Source: Bacteroidales bacterium
GTDB taxonomy: Bacteria > Bacteroidota > Bacteroidia > Bacteroidales > WCHB1-69
Direction: 5' to 3'
Assembly (NCBI GenBank): GCA_017962845.1
Contig: JAGCUN010000035.1
Location: 175,678 to 239,677, forward strand
Length of the DNA stretch: 64,000 nucleotides
Shown: positions 9,636 through 18,270 of the stretch, in pieces
How the letters are laid out: each line of letters starts with the position of its first letter
How positions within the stretch are numbered: position 1 is the first letter of the stretch
Position numbers and translations under genes: made by a program
Notes under the pieces: model-generated
What the model saw: only the letters and a program-made list of their open reading frames with translations
What the model was told of the DNA's origin: nothing
The model's database searches: none

Positions 9636-10175
9636 TTATTCGTCATCGTCGCTGTCGTCTCTGACTGTCACACCCAGCTTTTGCATGATCTGGTCGTTGA
9701 TGTCCCATTTCGGGTCGGCATAGATGATGGTCATGGAGCCGGCCACATCAAAAACGAAAGCATAGCCTTTCTCCTTGGCATACTCGTCGATAGCGGTGAA
9801 AACACGGTCTTGGATGGGAGTCACGAGCTCCTCTCTTTTCTTGGTGAGGTCGCCGTCCTTGCCGAAACGCTTTTTCTGCAGATCCTTGGCGGCCTTCTCA
9901 GCGTTGATGATGGCCTCCTCGCGTTTCTGCTTCATATTCTCTGGCATGGTGATGACCTCGGTCTGGTATTTTTTGTACATGGAGTCGATCTTGGCGAACT
10001 CCTTCTCGATTTCCTGCTGCCATTCCACAGCAACACGATCCAGCTCGGCCTGCGCTTCCACATAGTCGGGCATGTTGCTCAAAATGTACTCGGAATCAAT
10101 GTAGGCGTATTTCTGGCCGAACATGGGGAGGGCGAGAAAAGCCATTAAGACTGCGGTGATGATGATCTTTTTCAT
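9636..10175 (-). CDS. OmpH/Skp-family periplasmic chaperone, first tandem copy
   Basis: A 179-residue Skp-like protein with a signal peptide and then KYAYIDSEYILSNMPDYVEA, the family's N-terminal signature. The helical tentacle spans about 40-120 (EEAIINAEKAAKDLQKKRFG) and the C-terminal core reads RVFTAIDEYAKEKGYAFVFD. It ends in an acidic tail (DDSDDDE) absent from the other two copies. It is the copy closest to bamA, 78 bases downstream, in the conserved bamA-ompH arrangement of Bacteroidota. Confidence 0.9.
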   Translation of the reverse strand: MKKIIITAVLMAFLALPMFGQKYAYIDSEYILSNMPDYVEAQAELDRVAVEWQQEIEKEFAKIDSMYKKYQTEVITMPENMKQKREEAIINAEKAAKDLQKKRFGKDGDLTKKREELVTPIQDRVFTAIDEYAKEKGYAFVFDVAGSMTIIYADPKWDINDQIMQKLGVTVRDDSDDDE

Positions 10176-10253
10176 GATGGTAAGTTTTATAATGATTATT
10201 ATTTTTCGTGAAACAATGGATTCAGATAGTGTAGATGGTGATAGGTTTAAATT

Positions 10254-12871
10254 TTAGTCGATAGATTGGTTGATGGAGATGTGGAAACGGCTGCCGGCTG
10301 CGTCTTTCAGGCCGGGCACTTCGTCGAAGCCGTAGCCCCAGTCGAAACCGAGGAGGCCGAACATCGGGAGGTAGATGCGCACGCCGAGACCTGCGGACTT
10401 ATATAGATTGAAGGGGGAATACTGCCGCTTGTCAGTCCACGTGTTACCGGCTTCCACAAAGGCAAGCACGTAGATGGTGGCGCTGGGATTCAGTGTGATG
10501 GGGTAACGCAATTCAGCGGTGAACTTGTTGAAGATGGTGCCGCCCACATAGTTGCCATTCTCCCGTACGGTTAGCGCTTCATCGTCATATCCGCGCATGC
10601 CGATCACCTCTCGGCCATCAAGTGCCCAGCCGGAGAGACCGTCGCCGCCCAAGTAGAAGCGCTCGAACGGAGGTGCACCGATTCTTTTGTTATACCATCC
10701 GATAAAACCGGCCTTCATGCGCACGTTCAACACCAGGTTGTCCACAATCTTCGTGTACCACGAGAGGTTCAGCTTCCATTTGTGGAACTCCAAGAACTTG
10801 TATTTTTCCTGATCAGTGAGTGACGAGTAGTCTTTCTTGGTGAACAACGAGTAGGGCGGGGTAGCTTGTACTGAGAAGGAGATTTCGGAGCCCTCACGCG
10901 GGTAAATCGGCGCATTCACCGAGTTGCGCATGATGGTGAACTTGTAGCTGATGTTATTGGCGTAGCCGTTGCTGAAAATGAATACACTTCCGTAGTTGTA
11001 CACCCGATAGTACTGGTAGATAAGGCTGTGCGACACTTGGAAGTAATCATCGGGCCATTTCAGCTTGCGCGAGATGGTGAGGTTCGCACCGATGATGTCA
11101 ATGGCTGCGTATGCGTCGTTCGATTTGGTGTAGCCATTGGTCTGCCGCTGGTAATACACGTTGGCGGAGAGCGTGTTGGGCTTTTTGCCGCCCAGCCACG
11201 GCTCCACAAAGGTGAGACTGTATGACTGGTACCATTTCGTGCTGACCGAAATTTTCAGTGCCAGCTTCTGACCGTCGCCAGATGGGATGGGCGTCCATGC
11301 GTCCTTCTTGAAGAATTTCTTGAAAGAGAAATTGTTGAACGATACACCGGCGCTCAACACAAAGCCCGCTGCGCCGTAGCCTGCCGACAACTCCAACTGG
11401 TCGGAGGAGGTCTCCTCCACTATATATTCGATATCAACGGTGCCGTCGGCCTCGTTGGGGGTCGGACGCACGTCCATCTTCTCCTGGTTGAAGTAGCCGA
11501 GTGAAAGCAGCACCTGCTGTGAACGGATGATGTCGGCCCGGTTGAACAGTTGCCCGGCAGGGTGGTCACCTCGCGCAGGATCACGTTGTCGTTGGTCTTG
11601 GTGTTACCGCTCACGGAGATGCGGTTGTAGATGGCCTGCTGGCCCTCACGGATTCGAACCTCAATGTCGATGGAGTCATTCTCTACCAACACCTCAGTTG
11701 GTGTGGCGTAGAAGAAGAGGTAACCGTCGTTCATGTACAGCGAGCTGATGTCGTTGCCATCCTGGTTCATGCTGATGTTCTCCATCAGTCGTTTTTGGTT
11801 ATAAACGTCGCCTTTTTCAATGTTGAGAATCTGGCGGAGCAGTTCGGTTGGGTATTTGGTGTTTCCGACAAAGTCGATGTTGCGGAAATAGTAGCGCGGC
11901 CCTTCGTCAACGGTGATGTCAATATAGGCGAGGTTGCCTTTCATGTAGAAGGTGTCCTTTACGATGTAGGCGTCGCGGAATCCGAGCTCGTTGTATTTGT
12001 CAATCAGCTTCACCTTGTCGCTTTCGTAGTTGGCCTTGATGAACTTGGAGCCCTTGAACAGACGGAAGTTGACGCGGCTGGCGAAGTAGTCGCTGAGGTG
12101 GTCGATGATGTCCTTTGAACGGTAATAGTCGGGATGGCGGAACATGTAGGCAATCACCGTGTCGGCTTTGTAGAAGGGCATGAAGTGGAACCTCGTCTTG
12201 GTCTCTTTCATTGACTTGAGGAGCACACCGTCGGAGGCATTCTCGTTGCCATAAAAGGAGATTTTCTCGATTCTGATTCTTTTGCCTTTGTTAATGTTGA
12301 AATAGAGGTTGACGGCTCGGTTGATCTTCTCGTCAGCGCGTTCTTCCACCGTTACGGTGCAGGCATGGTACCCTTTGTCGATGTAGTAGTTGCGGATGAG
12401 GTTGATGCAGTTGTTTTTCATGTTGTCGTTGACGACATTGCCTTGTGAGATCTTGATTTTTTCACGCAACTCGGTCTCTTCGTTCTTCTTCGCCCCCACG
12501 AAGGCAAAGGCCGCCAGACGAGAGCGGTCTTCCAGATAAATGTCAAGAAATGCGGTGTTGCCGATAACTTTCGTTACTGAGATTCGGATGTCCTCATACA
12601 GGCCGGTTTCCCACAATTTCTTAAGGGTCTTTGAGATTTTCTCACCGGGTATTTCAATCTGCTCGCCGACCTGGAAGGGGAGCAATCTGCGGTCAAGGGC
12701 ACCGGAGCCGGAGGTGGTGATACCTCCAATTTCGTAAGTCTGAGGGTTGGAATAGTCAATCGTCACATTGGGCACGCTGTCGTTGGAAGTAACTACTACC
12801 TGTGCATAACCTGTTGTTGCACAAACAAGTATGCCGATAAATAGTGTCAATATCCGAAGCGTTTTTGTCAA
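10254..12871 (-). CDS. bamA: BamA outer-membrane protein assembly factor, interrupted by a -1 frameshift
   Basis: BamA is the Omp85 barrel that inserts outer-membrane proteins. As read, it is split. The 5' part (12871 to about 11555) holds a signal peptide and POTRA domains (EIGGITTSGSGALDRRLLPF, VDEGPRYYFRNIDFVGNTKY). The 3' part (about 11553 to 10254) holds the last POTRA end (SLGYFNQEKMDVRPTPN) and the 16-strand barrel, including FYLGGDGLSGWALDGREVIG. In frame one the protein reads ILREVTTLPGNCS and ends in nonsense. Adding one base at the GGG of CCGGGCAACTG restores LPGQLFNRADIIRSQQVLLS, the expected family sequence. The combined length of about 870 residues is normal. BamA is essential, so a sequencing or assembly indel is the likeliest cause. 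Confidence 0.92.
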
Positions 12872-12897
12872 TGTTGATAGCTTTAATATAAGGGGTG

Positions 12898-12905
12898 CAA
12901 ATTTA
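12898..12905 (-). promoter_or_regulatory. Bacteroidota-type -7 box upstream of bamA
   Basis: The minus strand reads TAAATTTG 26 bases before the bamA start, with the same GCACCC extension seen upstream of ptb. It lies in the 60-base uppS-bamA gap and would let bamA be transcribed independently of DUF6089-uppS. No good -33 box is visible. Confidence 0.45.
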
Positions 12906-12931
12906 CAAAAAATATTGATATTGTCGTAGCA

Positions 12932-13702
12932 TTATTTTTGAGTTCCATCAAGGTTTTCTTGCTGGACTTGTTCGCTGGTTTTACCGAAGCGTCTTTCGCG
13001 GTTCTGGTATTGGTAGATGATTTCGCGTAGATGCTGTCCGTCGAAGTCGGGCCACATCACAGGGGTGAAGAATAGTTCGGTGTAGGCAATTTGCCACAGG
13101 AGGAAATTGCTGATGCGTTGCTCGCCACCCGTACGGATGAGAATGTCTGGGTCGGGTATGTTGTTGGTGTATAGGGAGTTGGTAATTGTTTGCTCGTCAA
13201 TATCTTGCGGATTGATGGCACCGTCAATTGCCTGCTGCGCCAATTTTCTGATGCAGTATTTCAGTTCGCTGCGGCCGCTGTAGCTGAGCGACAGGGTGAG
13301 GGTGAGACCATCGTTCTTTGCGGTAAGCTGACAGGCTTCCGACATCTCCTCCTGACATACCTGTGGCAGGTCTTCCAAATGGCCGATGGCATTGAGCCGC
13401 ACATGGTTCTCCATCAGCTTCGGCACCTCGCTGCGGATGGCGGCAGACATCAGCCGCATGAGTGCTTCCACTTCATATTGTGGACGGTTCCAGTTCTCGG
13501 TGGAAAAGGCGTACAGGGTGAGGTAGGGGATGCGCAACTTTCCGCACTCCTCCACGATGCGCCGAACCGTTTCCACCCCTTCGCGATGCCCCATCACGCG
13601 GTCCATGCCGCGCTGTTTGGCCCACCGTCCGTTGCCATCCATGATGATGGCGATATGACGGGGCATTTTATCTTTTTGTAAGACTATATCTTTTTGTTCC
13701 AT
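12932..13702 (-). CDS. uppS: Isoprenyl transferase (undecaprenyl diphosphate synthase)
   Basis: Condenses isopentenyl diphosphate onto farnesyl diphosphate to make the C55 carrier lipid for peptidoglycan and O-antigen. The 256-residue cis-prenyltransferase has the signature IAIIMDGNGRWAKQRG with catalytic Asp22, then TLYAFSTENWNRP and the C-terminal DILIRTGGEQRISNFLLWQ with its substrate-binding Arg. It lies two bases after the DUF6089 gene and 60 bases before bamA, a gene order common in Bacteroidota. Confidence 0.96.
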   Translation of the reverse strand: MEQKDIVLQKDKMPRHIAIIMDGNGRWAKQRGMDRVMGHREGVETVRRIVEECGKLRIPYLTLYAFSTENWNRPQYEVEALMRLMSAAIRSEVPKLMENHVRLNAIGHLEDLPQVCQEEMSEACQLTAKNDGLTLTLSLSYSGRSELKYCIRKLAQQAIDGAINPQDIDEQTITNSLYTNNIPDPDILIRTGGEQRISNFLLWQIAYTELFFTPVMWPDFDGQHLREIIYQYQNRERRFGKTSEQVQQENLDGTQK

Positions 13703-13704
13703 AA

Positions 13705-14541
13705 TTAGTTATGGCTTGTAACGGCTTTGCGTTTCACGTTGGTGCGGATGTCACAACTGCGATCCATCTGTCCGAACCTAAGGGTGAAGACCACCCCTGC
13801 GAAAGAGTAGAAATCTTTGGTGGTGGAGTTCCCGCGGCCGACACCAGCCTCGTGTTTCACCTCCGACTTGTCGGCCAGGTAGGCCACCACCGATCCGCGC
13901 TGCTCGCGCAGGGTCTGGTTGTCGTAATAGGTGCCGCTCACATCGTCGATGTAGTCGGAGAAGGTGAAGCGCATGCCCCACTCCGCGCCGATACTGCAGT
14001 ATCTGGCGAAATTGAAGCGGAAGCCGAGTCCGAACGGGATGGCTACATTGCAAAGGGAGTAGTAATCCTTCTGCCCCTCAAAGCCTTGTCCTTCTGTGCC
14101 AAGATGTTGCAGCGCGTACCAGGTGCCGTCGGCTGCCTGCGCCTGCGGGTTGAAAGAGAACACCGCAATGCCGCCGAACAGGTATGGACTGAAAAAGTTC
14201 TTTCCGCGTTCGTTATACAATTTGAAGAAGTTGAGCTCCGCCATGACTCCGATCTCGGTGATGGGTGATTTGAAACTTAGGTTGCGCTCGTAGTGCTTGT
14301 TGGTAATGTTGTCATCTCCAGTTACTTGCGCGAAAAGGATGTTCGCACGGATGGCCCAGCGGGGGGTGAAGTTGTAGCGGTAAATGATGCCGCCTGCCGG
14401 CTTCGACATGCCAAATACCTTGGCGGGGTTCAAATCTCCCAGATAAAACGAGGCACCTGCCATGACTCCCAATTCGGATTTTTGCGCAAATCCTTGAAAT
14501 ACAGACAAAATGATGGCTAAACCCAACGCGATTTTCTTCAT
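13705..14541 (-). CDS. DUF6089-family outer-membrane beta-barrel protein
   Basis: A 278-residue exported protein with signal peptide MKKIALGLAIILSVFQGFAQ and a mature part that reads as an eight-strand-like beta barrel (ELGVMAGASFYLGDLNPAK, then YRYNFTPRWAIRANILFAQV). This is the DUF6089 family, usually found just upstream of uppS and bamA in Bacteroidota. Its function is not established; the constant linkage to bamA suggests a housekeeping role in the outer membrane. It leads the block and faces the divergent fprA gene across about 180 bases. Confidence 0.8.
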   Translation of the reverse strand: MKKIALGLAIILSVFQGFAQKSELGVMAGASFYLGDLNPAKVFGMSKPAGGIIYRYNFTPRWAIRANILFAQVTGDDNITNKHYERNLSFKSPITEIGVMAELNFFKLYNERGKNFFSPYLFGGIAVFSFNPQAQAADGTWYALQHLGTEGQGFEGQKDYYSLCNVAIPFGLGFRFNFARYCSIGAEWGMRFTFSDYIDDVSGTYYDNQTLREQRGSVVAYLADKSEVKHEAGVGRGNSTTKDFYSFAGVVFTLRFGQMDRSCDIRTNVKRKAVTSHN

Positions 14542-14647
14542 AGTATAGTTTTATGCAAACACTTATAAACGATATTTTATTCTGATTATTGTAATAAAAG
14601 GCCTTTTTTATGATGATATTTTTTTTGATGAAAATCTTCATTGACCC

Positions 14648-14679
14648 TTTGATTTTCATGGGGAAAATGTGTATTTTTG
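14648..14679 (+). promoter_or_regulatory. Bacteroidota sigma-70 promoter for fprA
   Basis: TTTG at 14648-14651, a 20-base spacer, then TATTTTTG at 14672-14679, matching the -33 TTTG and -7 TAnnTTTG pair. The predicted transcript would start about 7 bases downstream, leaving a leader near 35 bases before the ATG at 14723. Confidence 0.7.
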
Positions 14680-14722
14680 TAACGTGAATTAAAATCTGTG
14701 ATTTTATATTAATTTATTGATA

Positions 14723-15922
14723 ATGAATAAGATACAACTCGCAAAGGATGTTTACTATGTGGGGGTGAATGACCGCCGCACCGATTTTTTTGAAAATCAT
14801 ATCCAGTTGCCTAATGGTGTTTCTTATAACTCCTACCTTATTGTGGATGAAAAGGTGGCGCTGATTGATCCTGTGGAAGTCGGCTTTATTGGCCAGTTCC
14901 TTGCCAACGTGCGAAGCATTTTGGACGGCCGTTCTGTGGATTATCTGATTGTGAACCATGCCGAACCCGACCATAGTGGCTCAATTGCATTGCTGCAAAA
15001 GGAGTTTCCCGAAATGCAGGTTGTGGGAAATGCCAAGACCTTCGCCCCTCTGGAGGCTTTCTATGGAGAGCTTCAAAACAAGAAGGTGGTGGCCGACAGC
15101 GAGACCCTTCCCCTCGGACAGCATACCCTACAGTTCTTCACTGCCCCCATGGTGCATTGGCCTGAGTCGATGGTGACTTTCGAGACCACCACGGGCATCC
15201 TGTTCTCCAACGACGCTTTCGGCGGCTTTGGCGCGCTCAACGGCAGCATCTTCGACGACCAGGTGGATCTTGCTTGCTATGAGGATGATATGTGTCGCTA
15301 CTATGCCAACATCGTGGGTAAGGTGGCACTGCCTGCTCAGAAGGCTATTAACCGTCTTTCTGCTCTCGGTATCAAGATGATAGCGCCTTCGCACGGATTG
15401 GTTTGGCGTAGCGATTTGCGGTGGGTGACCAGTCGCTATCTGCGCTGGAGTGGGCATCAGGGCGAAGAGGGTGTGGTGATCGCATACGGCTCGATGTACG
15501 GCAATACCGCCGCCATGGCCGAAATCATCGCCCGCGGGGTGGCCGATGCTGGTGTGCGAAACATCCGTATATATGATGTGTCACGTACTGAGACCTCATT
15601 CATTATCAGTGATATATGGAAATATAAAGGCGTGGTGCTCGGCGCCTGCGCTCACTACGGCAGTATGTTCCCCAACATGGCACTGCTAGTGCATGAAATC
15701 GAACATTTCAAACCGCAAAACAAAATGTATGGTCTCTTTGGCGGCATGAGCTGGAGCGGAGGAGGAGTCTCCACCCTCAGCAAACACGCCACCGAAGCAC
15801 AATGGCAACTCGCTGCCGACCCGGTGGAGGTGAAAGGTGCCCCCATCCGCGAGGAGGACATTGACCGCCTGTACGCCCTGGGTCATGCCATCGGCGAAGC
15901 GGTCAAGAAAACGGAAAATTGA
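14723..15922 (+). CDS. fprA: FprA-family A-type flavodiiron protein
   Basis: Flavodiiron proteins reduce O2 to water, or NO to N2O, in the cytoplasm of anaerobes. The N-terminal metallo-beta-lactamase domain (about 1-250) has the diiron ligand motif HAEPDHSG and later SNDAFGGFG and APSHGLVWR. The C-terminal flavodoxin domain (about 255-399) binds FMN through YGSMYGNTAAMAE and FGGMSWSGGGV. No rubredoxin domain is fused, so an external electron donor is needed. I placed the start at the ATG at 14723 rather than an in-frame TTG at 14717. It implies an anaerobe that meets oxygen or nitrosative stress. Confidence 0.93.
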   Translation: MNKIQLAKDVYYVGVNDRRTDFFENHIQLPNGVSYNSYLIVDEKVALIDPVEVGFIGQFLANVRSILDGRSVDYLIVNHAEPDHSGSIALLQKEFPEMQVVGNAKTFAPLEAFYGELQNKKVVADSETLPLGQHTLQFFTAPMVHWPESMVTFETTTGILFSNDAFGGFGALNGSIFDDQVDLACYEDDMCRYYANIVGKVALPAQKAINRLSALGIKMIAPSHGLVWRSDLRWVTSRYLRWSGHQGEEGVVIAYGSMYGNTAAMAEIIARGVADAGVRNIRIYDVSRTETSFIISDIWKYKGVVLGACAHYGSMFPNMALLVHEIEHFKPQNKMYGLFGGMSWSGGGVSTLSKHATEAQWQLAADPVEVKGAPIREEDIDRLYALGHAIGEAVKKTEN

Positions 15923-15941
15923 AAAATGAAAATGGAAAATT

Positions 15942-15963
15942 GAGACGCAGCACGCTGCGTCTC
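15942..15963. repeat. GAGACG palindrome, copy 1
   Basis: Perfect 10-base inverted repeat, GAGACGCAGC and GCTGCGTCTC around a two-base centre, followed by TAC. It lies 20 bases after the fprA stop. Its GAGACG...CGTCTC arms match two palindromes after rpoD (60242 and 60298), so it belongs to a dispersed family. There is no T-run, so it is not an obvious terminator here. Confidence 0.7.
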
Positions 15964-15966
15964 TAC

Positions 15967-16047
15967 GGAAGACATAATCTTTTAATCTCTTAATCTTATC
16001 ATCATAACTATCAACTATTAGCTATTAACTATTAACGATTAACTATC
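15967..16047. repeat. AT-rich short-period repeat spacer before nfeD
   Basis: The gap is filled with short near-repeats of the type AACTATTAGCTATTAACTAT and CTTAATCTCTTAATCTTA. It has little coding potential. Similar low-complexity spacers sit at 28930-29030, 38009-38056, 39415-39454 and 50347-50398. Confidence 0.6.
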
Positions 16048-16509
16048 ATGAGCTGGTTACTAATTATTTCACTGATAGTCTTCGGTCTGCTGGCTGTTGT
16101 GCTTGACTTTTTGTTCATCCCGGGCGGGGTGGTTGCCATCATCGGTGCGTTGATGGAAATCGCGGGCGTTAGTCTCGCCTATGCCGGACACGGGTCTGTG
16201 GCTGGCACGATTACGCTGGTCGTCACTTTGGCGGTATCGGCACTTGTTATTGTGTTGATCCTCAATAGCAAGACATGGAAGAAATGCGCTTTGGACACCT
16301 CTATTGAGAGCAAGGCCAACGATTTCAATGCGCAGAATGTTCATGTGGGTGCGGAGGGGATGACCATTTCGCGGCTCGCCCCGTCCGGCAAGGCGATCTT
16401 CAACGGCGAGACGGTGGAGGTGGCTTCCGAGTACGGACTGATTGACGAGAACCGCGAGGTGATGGTCGTCAAAGTGGAAGGAAATAAAATATTTGTCAAA
16501 TTAAAATAA
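16048..16509 (+). CDS. NfeD-like membrane protein
   Basis: A 153-residue NfeD-family protein of the short, protease-less type. It has two or three N-terminal membrane helices (about 3-75: [20 protein letters not shown] and [20 protein letters not shown]) followed by a C-terminal OB-fold domain (about 95-153: [20 protein letters not shown]). NfeD proteins pair with flotillin or stomatin scaffolds. The flotillin gene floA follows by 10 bases, the standard arrangement. The likely site is the inner membrane, in a lipid-domain organising complex. Confidence 0.9.
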   Translation: MSWLLIISLIVFGLLAVVLDFLFIPGGVVAIIGALMEIAGVSLAYAGHGSVAGTITLVVTLAVSALVIVLILNSKTWKKCALDTSIESKANDFNAQNVHVGAEGMTISRLAPSGKAIFNGETVEVASEYGLIDENREVMVVKVEGNKIFVKLK

Positions 16510-16519
16510 TATTACACGT

Positions 16520-17542
16520 ATGAATCTTTTTTATTTTCAACCTTTATTATTGACCACCTCCATGGAGACGGCAATCATTGCTATCGCCTGTGTGGTGGCG
16601 CTGATTATTTTCCTGTGGATGGTGCCGGTCGGACTCTGGTTCACGGCGTTGATTTCGGGCGTGCATGTCTCTTTGGTGCAGCTCATCCTGATGCGCTGGC
16701 GTAAGGTTCCGCCAGGAATCATCGTAAATGCCATGATCACGGGTGCGAAGGCGGGTATTCCGCTGAACCGTGATGAACTGGAGGCTCACTATCTGGCTCA
16801 TGGTCATGTACAACCGGTTGTTTTCGCTCTCGTGTCGGCAGGCAAGGCTAACATCCCGCTTGATTTCAAGGCTGCAGCCGCTATCGACCTGGCAGGCCGT
16901 AACGTCTTGGAAGCTATTCAAACCTCTGTCAATCCGAAAGTTATCAACACGCCCCCTGTGGCCGCTGTTGCCAAGGACGGTATCCAGCTGGTGGCTAAGG
17001 CCCGTGTGACCGTGCGTACCAACATCCGTCAGCTGGTGGGCGGTGCTGGCGAAGAGACCGTCATCGCCCGTGTGGGTGAGGGTATCGTGACCGCCATCGG
17101 TTCGGCCAACTCCTACAAGCAGGTGCTCGAAAATCCTGATTCTATCTCCAAAGTGGTGCTGACCAAGGGACTTGACTCAGGTACCGCTTTCGAGATTCTT
17201 TCCATCGATATCGCAGATATTGATGTGGGTAAGAACATCGGCGCTATGCTCCAGATGGACCAGGCCAATGCCGACAAGAACATTGCGCAGGCTAAGGCAG
17301 AGGAGCGCCGCGTGATGGCTATCGCTCAGGAGCAGGAGATGAAGGCCAAGGCACAAGAGGCCCGCGCCAAGGTGATTCTCGCTGAAGCCGAAGTGCCTCT
17401 CGCCCTCGCCGAAGCTTTCCGCAACGGTAACCTGGGCGTGATGGATTATTATAAGTTGGAAAACATCAAAGCCGACACGCAGATGCGTGGCTCCATCGGC
17501 AAGACCGTTTCTCCACAACAATCTTCCCCGAAAAAAAATTAG
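16520..17542 (+). CDS. floA: Flotillin-like protein FloA
   Basis: FloA scaffolds ordered membrane microdomains. This 340-residue protein has an N-terminal membrane hairpin ([20 protein letters not shown]), the family segment [18 protein letters not shown], a PHB/SPFH core (about 60-240) and an Ala/Glu-rich helical tail ([20 protein letters not shown]) typical of flotillins. It forms a two-gene unit with nfeD. I kept the ATG at 16520; an internal ATG at 16562 (METAIIAIA) would give a shorter N-terminus closer to some homologues. Confidence 0.93.
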   Translation: MNLFYFQPLLLTTSMETAIIAIACVVALIIFLWMVPVGLWFTALISGVHVSLVQLILMRWRKVPPGIIVNAMITGAKAGIPLNRDELEAHYLAHGHVQPVVFALVSAGKANIPLDFKAAAAIDLAGRNVLEAIQTSVNPKVINTPPVAAVAKDGIQLVAKARVTVRTNIRQLVGGAGEETVIARVGEGIVTAIGSANSYKQVLENPDSISKVVLTKGLDSGTAFEILSIDIADIDVGKNIGAMLQMDQANADKNIAQAKAEERRVMAIAQEQEMKAKAQEARAKVILAEAEVPLALAEAFRNGNLGVMDYYKLENIKADTQMRGSIGKTVSPQQSSPKKN

Positions 17543-17563
17543 TAATTTAATGAGTGATACAAA

Positions 17564-18196
17564 ATGAGAAAACTTAATTTATTATTGTTAATGATTGTGA
17601 TGATGACCACTTCATTTGCCCAGAATAGTAAAGATAATATGATTCAATTGGTTGAACCACAACGTGATGGCGGAATGCCGCTCATGCAGGCACTGAATGA
17701 ACGTGTTACCCTCCGTGAATTTTCCGACAAGATGCTCACCGACCAGCAGCTCTCCGACCTGCTGTGGGCCGCCAACGGTGTCAACCGCGACAACGGCAAA
17801 CGCACCGCCCCCTCCGCCCGCAACTGTCAGGAGATTGACTTCTATGTGCTGATGTCCACCGGCACCTACCTCTATCTGGCCGACCAACACGCCCTTCAGT
17901 TGGTGGATGCCACCGATATCCGTTCGCAGGCCGCCATGCAGCCCTTCGTCGCCAAAGCTCCTGTACTGCTGATGTTTGTCGCCAACTACGACAAGATGAC
18001 CGGCATGGACAAGGACGCCAAGGAGTTCTACGGCGCTACCGATGCGGGCTTCGTCAGCCAGAACGTTTATCTCTATTGTGCTTCCGAGAAGCTGGCCACG
18101 GTTGTTTTGGGCAGCATTCATCGTGATTTTCTGGAGAAGAAATTAGGCTTCAAGGGGAAAGCGATTTTGGGACAACCTGTTGGATATAGTAAATAA
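17564..18196 (+). CDS. Exported nitroreductase-family (SagB-type) oxidoreductase
   Basis: A 210-residue nitroreductase-fold flavoprotein with an N-terminal signal peptide ([20 protein letters not shown]), so it probably works in the periplasm. The FMN-binding start is recognisable as [20 protein letters not shown], followed by [20 protein letters not shown] and the C-terminal [15 protein letters not shown]. Such SagB-like proteins with signal peptides are common in Bacteroidota, but their substrates are unknown. It is followed by a terminator, so it probably ends the nfeD-floA transcript. Confidence 0.82.
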   Translation: MRKLNLLLLMIVMMTTSFAQNSKDNMIQLVEPQRDGGMPLMQALNERVTLREFSDKMLTDQQLSDLLWAANGVNRDNGKRTAPSARNCQEIDFYVLMSTGTYLYLADQHALQLVDATDIRSQAAMQPFVAKAPVLLMFVANYDKMTGMDKDAKEFYGATDAGFVSQNVYLYCASEKLATVVLGSIHRDFLEKKLGFKGKAILGQPVGYSK

Positions 18197-18213
18197 TTGT
18201 AGCAAAAGAATAT

Positions 18214-18255
18214 AAGAGCGGCTGTTGGGAAATCCTTTCAAGTCGCTCTTTTTCT
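18214..18255 (+). terminator. Rho-independent terminator after nitroreductase
   Basis: Arms AAGAGCGGCT and AGTCGCTCTT pair over ten positions with one mismatch across a 17-base loop, followed directly by a T-run. It separates the nfeD-floA-nitroreductase genes from uvrA, whose ATG is at 18271. Confidence 0.75.
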
Positions 18256-18270
18256 GTGTAAAGAAGATAG

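Noticed and set aside
11420..11553. C-terminal end of the 483-codon bamA reading as a genuine alternative protein end
   Set aside because: After LPGN the sequence is Ser/Arg/Thr-rich with no family similarity, while the overlapping frame continues BamA exactly.
14596..14607. AAAAGGCCTTTT palindrome between DUF6089 and fprA as a terminator
   Set aside because: It lies in a divergent gap where no transcript should end, and the six-base arms leave no loop.
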